From assembly GCA_023101725.1 (NCBI GenBank), contig JALJCO010003410.1:1165001-1229000 (forward strand): 64,000 nucleotides of DNA, in the 5' to 3' direction. Of this stretch, positions 47,476-59,400 are shown piece after piece. The notes beneath the pieces are model-generated. The model saw only the letters and a program-made list of their open reading frames with translations. It did no database searches and was not told where the DNA came from. Numbering within the stretch: position 1 is the first letter of the stretch; each line of letters begins with the position of its first letter. The DNA comes from Atherinomorus stipes. Taxonomy: Eukaryota > Chordata > Actinopteri > Atheriniformes > Atherinidae. The position numbers and the translations under genes are program-made.

Positions 47476-48523
47476 GCATCTACATAAAATATACATGTTT
47501 TTATCTCCTTATACACTGAAACATACTGTGTTTCCCTTGTAATACTTTGCAGCATATTATAGTTAGGGAAGGTTCCTGGGGGAGGGTTGGGGACCGAGAT
47601 TTGTTTTGTTTATATTTCTTTTTTTCCCAGTATTGTGGCCCCATGTTCACTCTGTACTGTATTTTTCTGTCATGTCAAATTTCATTATTGTATTTGTAAT
47701 AAGTTTCAATGAACTTTGAAAAGAAGAATTCAAGGCAGTGATGTCATGTGGAGCTTAAGCAGTGCCCGCTGTCTTAGATTTTCCTTAGATGAGTGCTTTG
47801 CTGTCATTCAAGCAGTTTCTCAAGTGTGAGCTCTTCTGTGCCATCAACATAAGCGACAATAGGATCACAGACCAGTAAACATAAGGGAAAAAAACTATGG
47901 GATGGGTTTGACATCAATGCGACTGCTTATGTCACTGTTTAGACAGGCCACATCCACTAGTAATCATAATAATGGATAAGATTTATATTGGTACTCAAAG
48001 CACTCATATTAGATCTATTATTCAAAGAGGAACGATATTGACTTTCACAGCTATGCTGATGACACTCAGCTTTACATCGCCGTGTCTCCTGATGACCTGG
48101 AGCCAGTTAACACCCTTTTAAACTGTATTTTAGATATAAAGTCATGGATTGCAGAGAACCTCTTACAGCTCAACCAGGACAAAACTGAAGTTTTAATCAT
48201 TGGTCCTGAAGACAGAGAGAGATCATTTTACCAAAATTACAGAATTTTAATACTTCTCAGTGTGTGTGAGAAACTTGGGTGTTCTTTTTGACTCTGAGCT
48301 GAATTTTATTCCACATATCAGAAATGTCACAAAGACAGGTTTTTATCATCTTAAAAACATTGCCAGAATCTGCCCATTTCTCTCTCTTGCCAGCACGGAG
48401 GTGCTAATGCATGCTTTTATTTCCAGTAGAATAGATTACTGTAATGCCCTGCTCTCTCGTCTTCCTAAAAAGTCTGTTTCCAGCTTACAGTTATTGCAGA
48501 ACTTGGCAGCAAGAGTTCTGTCA

Positions 48524-48913
48524 CGGCCTTTCAAGTTTTAAAAGTTCAGGCCATGGGCAGCGTCAACAGGTGGCTGTAACAGACGCACTTCCGACTCCTT
48601 GGTTTTATATAAGTATATTCCATTTATTTCCTCCAAAACCACGAACACAAAATGATTCCAAATGTTACATAAATTCCAAACTTAACGAAACTAAACGAAA
48701 TTATACTTAATGTAGGTCAGAAGTGGTCAAAAAACTATATTTTTCCACCTGCTCTACACCCGACATTTACAATCAAACAAAAGAAGCCAAAAAAAAACCC
48801 AACCCCCCTATCACCGGTTGTGACATCATTTCATGACTAGGAGGGCGTGCCCTGGCCTCCACTACCATAACCCGTGTAAACAACCCATTCATAAAATAAT
48901 TTGGCCTCAACAA
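48524..48913. mobile_element. 390-bp insertion in the L2
   Basis: It is flanked by GTTCTGTCA (48515-48523) and GTTCTGACA (48914-48922), a 9-bp duplication with one mismatch. It is non-coding. Removing it restores L2 sequence (AARVL then the Arg-rich region before REHIT). Class unknown. Confidence 0.6.
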
Positions 48914-48937
48914 GTTCTGACAAGGACCAGAGGGCGG

Positions 48938-51573
48938 TATGGAATTATATTTGTGCCTTATTTTTGAGCAAACAAAAGCTGTATTTTGAGCGCAGAAAGA
49001 TGATTTTTGCAGGAACACGAGTTAAACTTTGAGCAGAAAATATTTTCACGCAAAGGAGAATTTAAATTGACTAAACAAAAACAAATCCCATGCACACAAA
49101 ATTGATTTCTGTATGCTCCTGTGCAGACCCATGGCGATAAAAAACAGAAAACTGGCTCTCAGTTTTATTAATCTGCTCCATCAATGTTTCCTCCTCTCCA
49201 CGGCACACATGCTCGCAGTACATCATCTGCGCTCAGTTCTCTCAATGCGCTCGCTCAACTTAATGCAGTGTTACACTTGTGCCACAATTCCAACCAATCA
49301 CAAGCCTTGGATAAAGTCACCTGATTGGCTGCTTCATAGGCTCCCGGTCTAACCGGCAACACTGTAAAAAGTAAGATCCAGTGCCACTGGTGATCTAGGT
49401 AAAGAGGAGTACGGCGTCTAACTCCACGTTTTTGGTTAGTTTTATATTTTTTATATTATTACATGAATTATACATTTATCTGTCTTTCCCATGGAGGACG
49501 AATTTTGTCTAACATTTAGGGAAAACGGCCATCTCTCTTTGATTTTTCTCTTTTTTTAAACTTCTAGCTTATCTTTCCCAGGACGTCTAACCAGAACCAG
49601 AACATCAAGACACGATCACGACCACATGTAAGTATAAGTTCATAACCCTTGGTGTATTTTTTGCCATTTGTTTTTGTGATGGTCAAATTACTATTTTCTT
49701 CTGTCTTCGAGCATGCCGTTAGCTACGGGTCTTTTCTCACTGCTCCTACTGTATAATTCAATGAAGTCATGAACGTAGCTGACCAAGACAGCATTGTTTC
49801 AGCCTTGCTAGCTAGCAACAGAAATGGAGACAAATGCTTTCTTAAAATCATTTGCCGCAATTGGTGGTGGTGGTGGTGTGTGTGTGTGTGTGTGGGGGGG
49901 TGGGGGGGTTAGCTCATGTAAAATGAGAAAAAAATAGTTACAATTATATTTGTTCATAGTAGTAGTGATGCTTGTGAACTGTACTGATTCCTCTTGTTTC
50001 TTCTTTTCTTCATCACTCATCTGTTTCTTTCTTTAGGTAATACCAGACACTGAACACTTCTACCACACATTCTCTGGACTTGGCGAACTTTGACCTGATC
50101 CCACTTTTTATATTATGGAGAAACAATAAATATGTCGCAGTGCACAAAATCAAGTCTTCCAGTGCATCTATCATTAAAAGCTTTTTTTTTTTTTTTTTAT
50201 CAATTATAGCTATTGTGCTGAAGTAAATCATGTGGATACTACAGTTAAGATACTATGATGATCACTACTGTAAGGTTTACACACACTGCAAATAGTCAAC
50301 GATTTAAAAGCATAATTTTTTACAAACAAATTCTATTTTGTCCTTTCTTTCCTTTTGTTAGCTTTGTTCATATCCCTCCTGTTGGTATATTTTATGTAGC
50401 ACTCTGTTATAACCAGCATTAGCTGCTTCAGACAGCTGTTGGTTTACCTGATATGTCACAGTGATATTAAGTGCTTCAGCTGCAACGTCCCTCTCCAAAC
50501 TGTCAAGACTGACCCACTCCAGAGAAGTTCTTTGAAAACTCGATTTTCTGTTTTGTTACATGTATACAGCTTGCCTTTTTTAAAATTTATGCAAACTATG
50601 ATAAACACCTGACATAAATTATGTGATGTGAAAAAATAATTAACGGATGTTACCTCCTCATCACTTGCAGGATATATCATTTTTAAAAAAAGAAAATTAC
50701 AGATCAACTAACATAATATAGATGCTTCTATAAACCTATTTGAATGTATTATAAATTATCACATAAAAATCTTTTAAATTCGAAAAAGAAATGTTATCAT
50801 ATCCTCATGAGGCCTCATGAGACACTAGACATTTTGACACAGCTGCCAAGAGATTGTCATGAAGACATTTGAGACAGTCAGTATGCGCTCCATCTGTTGG
50901 CTGTGGATGTGTACTGCAGCTGAGGGAAATGCTGCCTGGAGCTGTCTTGTCTCTGGCTCGGTGTATAATAAAAGATACGTTGTCAACCTTCTGTTTAGTG
51001 TTTCCTTTGTGGTTAATATCTTGGAATTATCCTCTGTGATAAAATGAGTATTTTTATATAAATTCCCAAGCGATTGGAACCCGAATAAAGCATTGACAGA
51101 TTAATAGACCCAGTCTCTTCAAGATTCACCATCTATTGGCACTGGATCTTACTTTTTACAGTGTTGCCGGTTAGACGAAGCAGCCAATCAGGTGACTTTA
51201 TCCAAGGCTTGTGATTGGTTGGAATTGTGGCACAAGTGTAACACTGCATTAAGTTAAGCGAGCGCATTGAGAGAACTGAGCGCAGATGATGTACTGCGAG
51301 CATGTGTGCCGTGGAGAGGAGGAAACATTGATGGAGCAGATTAATAAAACTGAGAGCCAGTTTTCTGTTTTTTATCGCCGTGGGTCTGCACAGGAGCATA
51401 CAGAAATCAATTTTGTGTGCATGGGATTTGTTTTTGTTTGGTCAATTTAAATTCTCCTTTGCGTGAAAATATTTTCTGCTCAAAGTTTAACTCGTGTTCC
51501 TGCAAAAATCATCTTTCTGCGCTCAAAATACAGCTTTGTTTGCTCAAAAATAAGGCACAAATATAATTCCATA
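48938..51573. mobile_element. 2.6-kb fold-back element with about 450-bp arms
   Basis: The left arm begins TATGGAATTATATTTGTGCC and the right arm ends GGCACAAATATAATTCCATA. The inverted match runs from 48938 to about 49390 and from about 51130 to 51573 with very few differences. GGGCGG (48932-48937 and 51574-51579) is the target duplication, within L2 sequence. The 1.7-kb centre has no recognised ORF and carries (GT)n and poly(A/T) tracts. Near-identity of the arms suggests recent activity or gene conversion. Confidence 0.8.
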
Positions 51574-52401
51574 GGGCGGGAGCACATTACACCAGTTTTA
51601 AAATAACTGCATTGTCTCCCTGTGCGATTCAGGATTGACTCTAAGGTTCTTTTAGTGGTTTGTAAATGCCTTAATGGTCTTGGGCCTTCTTATTTATCCG
51701 ACCTGCTTTTTAATTATGAACCCTCGCGGACCCTGAGGTCCTCTGGTACTGGCCTTTTAATTGTTCCCCAGGTGAGAACTAAAACTCACAGTGAAGCTGC
51801 GAGCCGCGTTCCACCACTTCGGTCCTCATCTGTGGAACAGCCTGCCAGAGAACCTCAGGGCTGCAGAGACTGTTGATGTTTTTAAGAAGAGGCTCAAGAC
51901 CTACCTTTTTAACTTAGCTTTTTGATTTTATTTTATTTTACTTATTTAACTTTCACTCTATTTTATTTTATGTTATGTTAAAGTTATTTTAGATTTTATT
52001 GATTTGTTTAGCATATCATTTTATGAATACCTATATGTTTATTTTTTCATGTTGCTCTTATCTGTCCACTTATTTTATCTGTTTTAACATTTTAACATCA
52101 TTGTTCCCTCATGAAGATCCTTCATTCTGGGAGCTTTGCCTACTTGGTCTGGAGGGAGCTGGCAGGTGGCTGCCCTGGTCCTGGTGGCTGGGGCCCAGCA
52201 CTGCAGCCCTATCGCTGTGGTGTGGACCCCGGCCTGCCCTGATCTGGTTGGTCCCTGCTGAAATATCCTCTGTGACCATGCCTGGCTCTTGGAGTGAATG
52301 GATCCCCAAGATATCGCTTCCTCACAGTAGGTCAAGCCAGATGTTTATTACTCTTAGTGGGGTTTTTTTAGGGGTTGGAAGTTATACGCACAGTTTAGTG
52401 G

Positions 52402-52448
<47 letters not shown>

Positions 52449-52620
52449 TTGTGTGTATGTGTGTGCAAATGTTTATAGTTACGTGTGCTATGTTTTGTGC
52501 TTGGGTGTGTGAAGGCCTGTTATTATTCTAAAAATGCATTTGTTTTTATTGTCTTGAAAAGCACTTTGCCTTTGGCAGGAAAAGCGCTTCATAAATAAAG
52601 TTTGATTTGATTTGATTTGA

Positions 52621-53125
52621 TTATTCATCCACTCATCAATCATACATGGTGTTGGTAAGCTACGTATGTAGCCATAGCTGCCCTGGGGCAGGCTGACAGA
52701 AACGTGGCAGTCATTCTGAGCCAACAGTCTCTCCAACCACCACATTCACACACCAGCAATGCCCTCACTAGAAGGAGGCAAGGAGATTTAAGTTTCTTGC
52801 CCAAGGACACAACGACAGATGGCTGGGGAAGTGGTATTCAAACCACCAATCCTATGATCATTGGACTTCCTACTCTGAGCAGGACTTCTCGCTTCTTCCT
52901 CTGACCCACTGTCACCACTGAGCCACTATCCTCAGAATAATTAAATGAGTGGTAATTGTGTTTAATTCTTACTTATTGTGTAACTTTTAAATTATTTATC
53001 TAGGTTAAACACTCAGCCCCATATACACACAGAAGAGTTTAACATTTATATTACTTAAACCAACATGTTGCTACGTTCCCTTATTGGTTTCAGCTGGGCA
53101 AGATACACCTCTACATTCCAAATAC
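52621..53125. other. Intergenic DNA, nothing recognised
   Basis: There is a block resembling a dispersed fish repeat (CACTAGAAGGAGGCAAGGAG to CCACTGTCACCACTGAGCC) but no supported gene. Confidence 0.45.
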
Positions 53126-53126
53126 G

Positions 53127-53305
53127 GTCGTCCTCAAAATTATTCATACCCTCATATTAAAGAAAGGGCTAAATTCACAATATTGATTTAAAAAAACACA
53201 AAATTTTTTGTGTGTTTGTTTTTAATATCTCTTTCAAACAACAATTTTAAAACCAGTGTCATGGTTTTCATAGAATTTTTATTTATTGCTACATTTGTCA
53301 ATTTT
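53127..53305. mobile_element. Left end of a Tc1-type element, first copy of a long direct repeat
   Basis: CGGTCGTCCTCAAAATTATTC is a Tc1-MITE-type terminus. From 53140 the sequence is repeated almost exactly at 55851-56015, on the other side of the L1 insertion. The matching right terminus is not visible. Confidence 0.65.
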
Positions 53306-54031
53306 TCCGCTCCCGTCCCTTTTCCCCCCTCCCTGGCCTGGGGTGGTCGAGCACCCCCAGGGGCCGAGGCTGGCCCCTCTGTGGTGAACGCCGGTCGCCA
53401 GGCCGTGAGGGCGGCAATGCCTGCCCCCTTCTGCCCTGGGGGGATCCCGGGAGGCAGGGGTACCTAATGCCGGTAACGGCTCTTCTTCCAGGGGGGAAAT
53501 TCATACCCCCCTGGTCTCCTTTCCCAAGACCTCTCCCCCCCCCTGCTCTACCTCACACATACACACGTAGGGTTTTGGGGAGGGTGCGTGTCAAGCAGGC
53601 GTGGTGAGGGAGGGCACCAAAGTGCCTTTGCTTGCCACGTCTAGAGACAGCCTGCTCCCCAGTTTTAACCACACTTAGACACCTAAACACATAAAATAAC
53701 AACAGCTCACAACCACTTCTGAGGGGCGGGCCACATAGTGTGTGGAAGGAGGGAGGGGCCGGTTGGGGGGTCACGCCCCCTACACGACCCCACTCCCGGC
53801 ATGACTTGGCACTGCCCCTCAGTTTTAACTGCAAACAACACACATCTTACACACACAGTCATGAGCGGGGGTGGGGGGGGGGGGGACAGGGTCCTTTCAT
53901 ACCCCGGTCTCCCGGGCGCTACTGGGGGGAGGGGGGAAACAGTGGCTGCTTCACGTGCCAGTGGTTAAGGCTGGCTGCATTGCGGGGGATCTGCTGGCCT
54001 GGGGGATGCCTGGCCTGCTGCGTCCGGAGGT

Positions 54032-54072
<41 letters not shown>

Positions 54073-55849
54073 CGTGTTGGGGGCTTGGAGCTCACGGCTC
54101 CTTCCCCGGCCCGAGCTACCACTCAGGAGGCACGAGGGCATGGGCAAGAGCGAGGTGGGTATGTGAGAATAATGAATGAGAGTGTGAAAGAGGAAATGTG
54201 GGAGGGAGGAACTTGGGCTGGAAGAGGGAGGAGATGTGGGTAAGTGGTTGGAGGAAAGGGGGGATGGAGGAAGGAGTGGCATGCTCGTGAGTGTCTAGTA
54301 GGGATGGTCATGAGGGGCTGAAGGAAGGAAGGGCGGGAGTGTGATAGGTCAGAGGGATGGGCGGGGCTGGACATGTAAGGGGGGGACTGTATGGGGTGTT
54401 GGGGGTATAGGGAGGTGGGGGCGTATGTGTGGGGGGTAGGGAGGGGTTGGTGCAGTTATGTGGGGGGGAGTGCATGTGTGTGTTAGAGGGTATGAGGAGG
54501 TGGGGGTAGGTGTGGACGGTAGAGGGAGGAGAGTGTTGGGGGTAGAGGGAGGAGTGAGTGTGGGTATGTAAGGTCGGAGAGCGGAGTGGGTGGGTGTATG
54601 TGTGTGTGGGGGGGGGTACATGGAGGTGTTGGGTAGGGCTGGGCGGTGTGGGCGGGGTTTCGTATCTCGGTGTTCGTGCCGGGCATCTCGATGTCGGTGT
54701 GGTGCGGTGTGGCTGCGGGTTGGTAAGGGGCCGGGCGCTTTGGTGGGGGGTGCGGTTTTGTTTGTGGCTTCCGGGGCTTTGTATGCGGGGCAGGCGCGGG
54801 GGGGATCTGTATCTTTTGTGTGGTTGCTCTTGCGGTGTTGATGTCTTGGGTGCCCGTGTCTCGATGTGGATGCGGTGACGGTATATCTTTCAGCCCTAGT
54901 GTTGGGGTAGGTGTGTGGGGAGTGTGTGTGTGAGCGTGGTGGCGGGGTAGGGGGTGGTAGAGGTGGTGGCGCCCTGGTGTCAGGTGTGTGGGGCAGGGAC
55001 GTTGGGGTGGGGGCTGGCCTGCCCTGGGGGGGGTGTCGTCTGGGGGGTCCGGTCCTCCTGGGTTTCAGTTGGGCCGCCCGGGTCGGGGGGGGGGGGGGGG
55101 GGGGGGGGGGGGTGGCTGCTCCTGGGCGCTTGGGCCCTGGGCCCGGCGATGTCTCTGCTCCGGGGGGCGCCCGGCGCCCGGTGGGGCTGGGATCTGGGCC
55201 TCTGGGTGGCTGCTGGGGGCCTGGGTCGTGAGCCTTGCGGGCTTCCTCCTCCTTGCAGAGACGAGGCTGCATCTGCATGACTGTATCACCACGGAGCACC
55301 CTTTATTATGCATGTTGACACTGTGACACTGCTTTCCACTGCGAGGACTAGGTTTTACCTCTTCTCTACTTCCCATTGCGCTGACTAGGTTGTACCTCTT
55401 CTCTGCGTAGTTCTGCGTGTGTTTGTATGATCTGAGGATATTTAAGCCACCTGCAGGTCCTCCTGTAGGGGATTGCTTGTTTTGTTTTCCAACAGAGACC
55501 TTGGTTGTTTAGGGATCGCTGTACAGATGTACCAGTGAACTGTGTAAGTGGATTCATGTTTTCTCTCCTCTCTCTCTTCCTCTTCCTTACTCCTTTCTCT
55601 CTGTTTCACTTTCTATCACTACCTCTGTTAACTTTCATTTCTCCCTTGTCAGGCCCAGCAGTATGAAATGGAATGGTGTAATAGACAAATGTTTAAATAA
55701 AGAAATAAAACGAATAAACATGATATCAAGTGGAGCCTTATGTTCATAAAGCTCCGCTTGGTAAAGCAAAACTGTTCAACAGAATAAAGCAATCAGATTT
55801 CCATTCTGCTTGCTTCGATGCTGGACAGGACAAGTAGAAAAAAAAAAAA
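53305..55849 (+). mobile_element. 5'-truncated L1 copy (3' UTR only)
   Basis: It starts at the equivalent of position 35769 of the full-length L1 (CCGCTCCCGTCCCTTTTCCC) and runs to GGACAGGACAAG plus a poly(A) of about 12. It differs by scattered substitutions, G-run lengths and loss of about 120 bp equivalent to 37640-37765. It contains no coding sequence; the Pro-rich minus-strand ORFs are complements of G runs. It is flanked by a direct repeat of about 165 bp. Confidence 0.88.
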
Positions 55850-55850
55850 T

Positions 55851-56110
55851 TTATTCATACCCTCATATTGAAGAAAGGGCTAAATTCACAATATTGATTT
55901 AAAAAAACACAAAATTTTGTGTGTGTTTGTTTTTAATATCTCTTTCAAACAACAATTTTAAAACCAGTGTCATGGTTTTCATAGAATTTTTATTTATTGC
56001 TACATTTGTCAATTTCCTCTTATTTCACGGGCAGCTGATTTTGCTGCCAAAATGTTACTGTGGTGAGATGTTTCAAACATTCCAACACCAATTTTTCATT
56101 CTAAAATAAC
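55851..56110. mobile_element. Second copy of the 165-bp direct repeat and remainder of the target element
   Basis: 55851-56015 matches 53140-53305 with a few differences (TATTGAAG for TATTAAAG, and a short T/GT length change). After it the target sequence continues (CCTCTTATTTCACGGGCAGC). Confidence 0.75.
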
Positions 56111-56272
56111 AATCTGCGTCTGCCATCAATTCCTGTTAATAGAATAAATCTTCAAAATCACTGAGATTAAAAGTTCAGATTATATAGCCATCATCTGAGG
56201 CAATCAGGTAACCCTGGCTACACAGCACCTCAACCTGACACATGTCTGTGAGCCTAGTTGGGTATTTCCACA
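56111..56272. other. 5' flank of gene D
   Basis: Non-coding and non-repetitive as far as can be seen. Confidence 0.4.
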
Positions 56273-56379
56273 CACCTGTCTTAAATTAGTCACACTTGTG
56301 TCTACTTAATGAGGTAACTAGCAAAGTTTATAAAAAGCTTTCAAGCTCGTCCACTATTCTCTGACTAGTGCAGTTGTCT
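56273..56379 (+). promoter_or_regulatory. Putative promoter of gene D
   Basis: CACCTG (56273-56278) is followed by a good TATA box, TATAAAAA (56329-56336). Then, 29 nt after the TATA start, come TCTCTGAC (56358-56365) and AGTTGTCT (56372-56379). Transcription should start in or near TCTCTGAC, giving a 5' UTR of about 75 nt. The pair of motifs is shared with gene B at the same spacing. Confidence 0.6.
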
Positions 56380-56434
56380 CATTTGATAGCAGTAAATAAA
56401 GTGATTAAAGTTGCTGCCAACGATACATGACATT

Positions 56435-59400
56435 ATGGGGACACTCTTAAGGTAAATTTATTTTCATTGGCTTAATTGTTTTTAAAAAGTATCATCAAAC
56501 CAAATTCTAATGGTTGTCTCGTCTAGATTATTGCTGTTGTCCTTGCTAACTGTTGAAAGATGCCAAGGAAATGGTGAGTTTGTTCAAATAAGCTGAATAT
56601 GATTGTATAAATGGACTAAATGATGCTTATTCAACAGCCTATATTGTTATAGCTGATAAGCGCAAAGATGAACAGCTGTTTCTTGCAAGTGATCAACCAC
56701 ATTCAAGAGGCTATAACTTTGAAGATCACACTTCCTTGAATACAAAGGCATCTGATGATTCAGTCTTGGAGGTTAGTGTTACAACAAAATTTGAGGTTTT
56801 GAGCAGAAACAGGATAACGAATGAATCTGTGGCAGTTGGTAGTTTTTATCAATATAATCTAATCAGCCACAGGTTGGAGATTCTGATCAGGCACAACAGC
56901 ATGCATGGATATCCCAATATCCTGAGCAACAACTCCCTCATGTAGCCCAGCAGCATGAAGTGCCTCAGCATTCTAAGATGCCCAGCTATCCTGCAAAATG
57001 GCTGCAACAACCTGAGGACCCCAGCTTGCCTGGCTATCTACCCCTACCACAGCAGCCCGAGGACACTAAGCTGCCTGGTTATTTGCCCCAACAGCCAGGG
57101 GTGGCTGGGTACCCACCACAGCAAGCTCAACAGCCCAAGATGCCCATCTACCTGCCCCAACAGCCAAGGCAGCCCCAATACTCCAAAGTTCCCACCTATT
57201 TATTACAACCTTCCCTTGAAGTGCCTGGCTTCACAGAACAGCAACATCAAAAGCCTACAAGCCTCGATGTGCCTGCCTACACTCTGCTGCAGCAGCAGCC
57301 TCAGGACCCCAAGGTGCCTGGCTACCTTCCCCAGGAGCAGCTTCAAGACCCCAAGGTATCTAGCTACCTTTACCAGCAACAGGAGCAGCAGCAGTTGTTG
57401 CTGCAGAACCCCAAGGTACCTGGCTACACGCCAAAGCCCCCCAAAGTCCCTGGCTACCTTCCCCAAGAGCAGCAACAGCCCCAGCACCCCAAAGTACCTG
57501 GCTACCCTCCCCAGCAGCCACAGCCGCAGCAGCCCCGTAAGGTGCCCGGCTACCCTCCCCAGCAGCCACAGCCGCAGCAGCCCCGTAAGGTGCCCGGCTA
57601 CCCTCCCCAGCAGCCACAGCCGCAGCAGCCCCGTAAGGTGCCCGGCTACCCTCCCCAGCAGCCACAGCCGCAGCAGCCCCGTAAGGTGCCCGGCTATCCT
57701 CCCCAGCAGCCACAGCAGCCCCGTAAGGTGCCCGGCTACCCTCCCCAGCAGCCACAGCCGCAGCAGCCCCATAAGGTGCCCGGCTACCCTCCCCAGCAGC
57801 CACAGCAGCCCCGTAAGGTGCCCGGCTATCCTCCCCAGCAGCCACAGCCGCAGCAGCCCCGTAAGGTGCCCGGCTATCCTCCCCAGCAGCCACAGCCGCA
57901 GCAGCCCCGTAAGGTGCCCGGCTACCCTCCCCAGCAGCCACAGCCGCAGCAGCCCCGTAAGGTGCCCGGCTACCCTCCCCAACAGCCACAGCCGCAGCAG
58001 CCCCGTAAGGTGCCCGGCTACCCCCCCCAGCAGCCACAGCCGCAGCAGCCCCATAAGGTGCCCGGCTACCCCCCCCAGCAGCCACAGCCGCAGCAGCCCC
58101 ATAAGGTGCCCGGCTACCCCCCCCAGCAGCCACAGCCGCAGCAGCCCCATAAGGTGCCCGGCTACCCTCCCCAGCAGCCACAGCCGCAGCAGCCCCATAA
58201 GGTGCCCGGCTACCCTCCCCAGCAGCCACAGCCGCAGCAGCCCCATAAGGTGCCCGGCTACCCTCCCCAGCAGCCACAGCCGCAGCAGCCCCATAAGGTG
58301 CCCGGCTACCCTCCCCAGCAGCCACAGCCGCAGCAGCCCCATAAGGTGCCCGGCTACCCTCCCCAGCAGCCACAGCCGCAGCAGCCCCATAAGGTGCCCG
58401 GCTACCCTCCCCAGCAGCCACAGCCGCAGCAGCCCCATAAGGTGCCCGGCTACCCTCCCCCAGCAGCCACAGCCGCAGCAGCCCCATAAGGTGCCCGGCT
58501 ACCCTCCCCAGCAGCCACAGCCGCAGCAGCCCCATAAGGTGCCCGGCTACCCTCCCCAGCAGCCGCAGCACCCCCAACAGCCCAAGGTGCCCGGCTACCC
58601 TCCCCAGCAGCCGCAGCACCCCCATAAGGTGCCCGGGTACCCTCCCCAGCAGCCGCAGCACCCCCAACAGCCCAAGGTGCCCGGGTACCCTCCCCAGCAG
58701 CAGCCGCAGCAGCCCCATAAGGTGCCCGGGTACCCTCCCCAGCAGCCGCAGCAGCCCCATAAGGTGCCCGGGTACCCTCCCCAGCAGCCGCAGCACCCCC
58801 AACAGCCCAAGGTGCCCGGGTACCCTCCCCAGCAGCCGCAGCACCCCCCAACAGCCCAAGGTGCCCGGGTACCCTCCCCCAGCAGCCGCAACACCCCCAA
58901 CAGCCCAAGGTGCCCGGGTACCCTCCCCAGCAGCCGCAACACCCCCAACAGCCCAAGGTGCCCGGGTACCCTCCCCAGCAGCCGCAACACCCCCAACAGC
59001 CCAAGGTGCCCGGGTACCCTCCCCCAGCAGCCGCAACACCCCCCAACAGCCCAAGGTGCCCGGCTACCCTCCCCCAGCAGCCGCAACACCCCCAACAGCC
59101 CAAGGTGCCCGGCTACCCTCCCCAGCAGCCGCAACAGCCCAAGGTGCCCGGCTACCCTCCCCAGCAGCCGCAACAGCCCAAGGTGCCCGGCTACCCTCCC
59201 CAGCAGCCGCAACACCCCCAACAGCCCAAGGTGCCCGGCTACCCTCCCCAGCAGCCGCAACACCCCCAACAGCCCAAGGTGCCCGGCTACCCTCCCCAGC
59301 AGCCGCAACACCCCCAACAGCCCAAGGTGCCCGGCTACCCTCCGGCGCCTGGCTACCCTCAGCACCAGCACCTTCAGCACCCTCAGCACCAGCACCCTCA

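Larger units (their letters stand above)
47950..52620 (+). pseudogene. L2-type LINE 3' part, split by two insertions
   Basis: 48040-48523 encodes the RT C-terminus of an L2 element (LLQLNQDKTEVLIIGPEDRE; VRNLGVLFDSELNF; SSRIDYCNALLSRLPKKS; LLQNLAARVLS). It resumes at about 51578 (GAGCACATTACACC, then CLPVRFRIDSKVLLVVCKCL, GLGPSYLSDLLF, VPPLRSSSVEQPAREP) and ends with AATAAAGTTTGATTTGATTTG at about 52615. The gap is two separate elements (48524-48913 and 48938-51573). Between 51930 and 52560 the 3' UTR carries T-rich and (GT)n/(G)n sequence. It is inactive. Confidence 0.85.

Noticed and set aside
57489..59340. CRISPR-like regular repeat array
   Set aside because: The units are contiguous coding repeats without unique spacers, in a eukaryotic gene.
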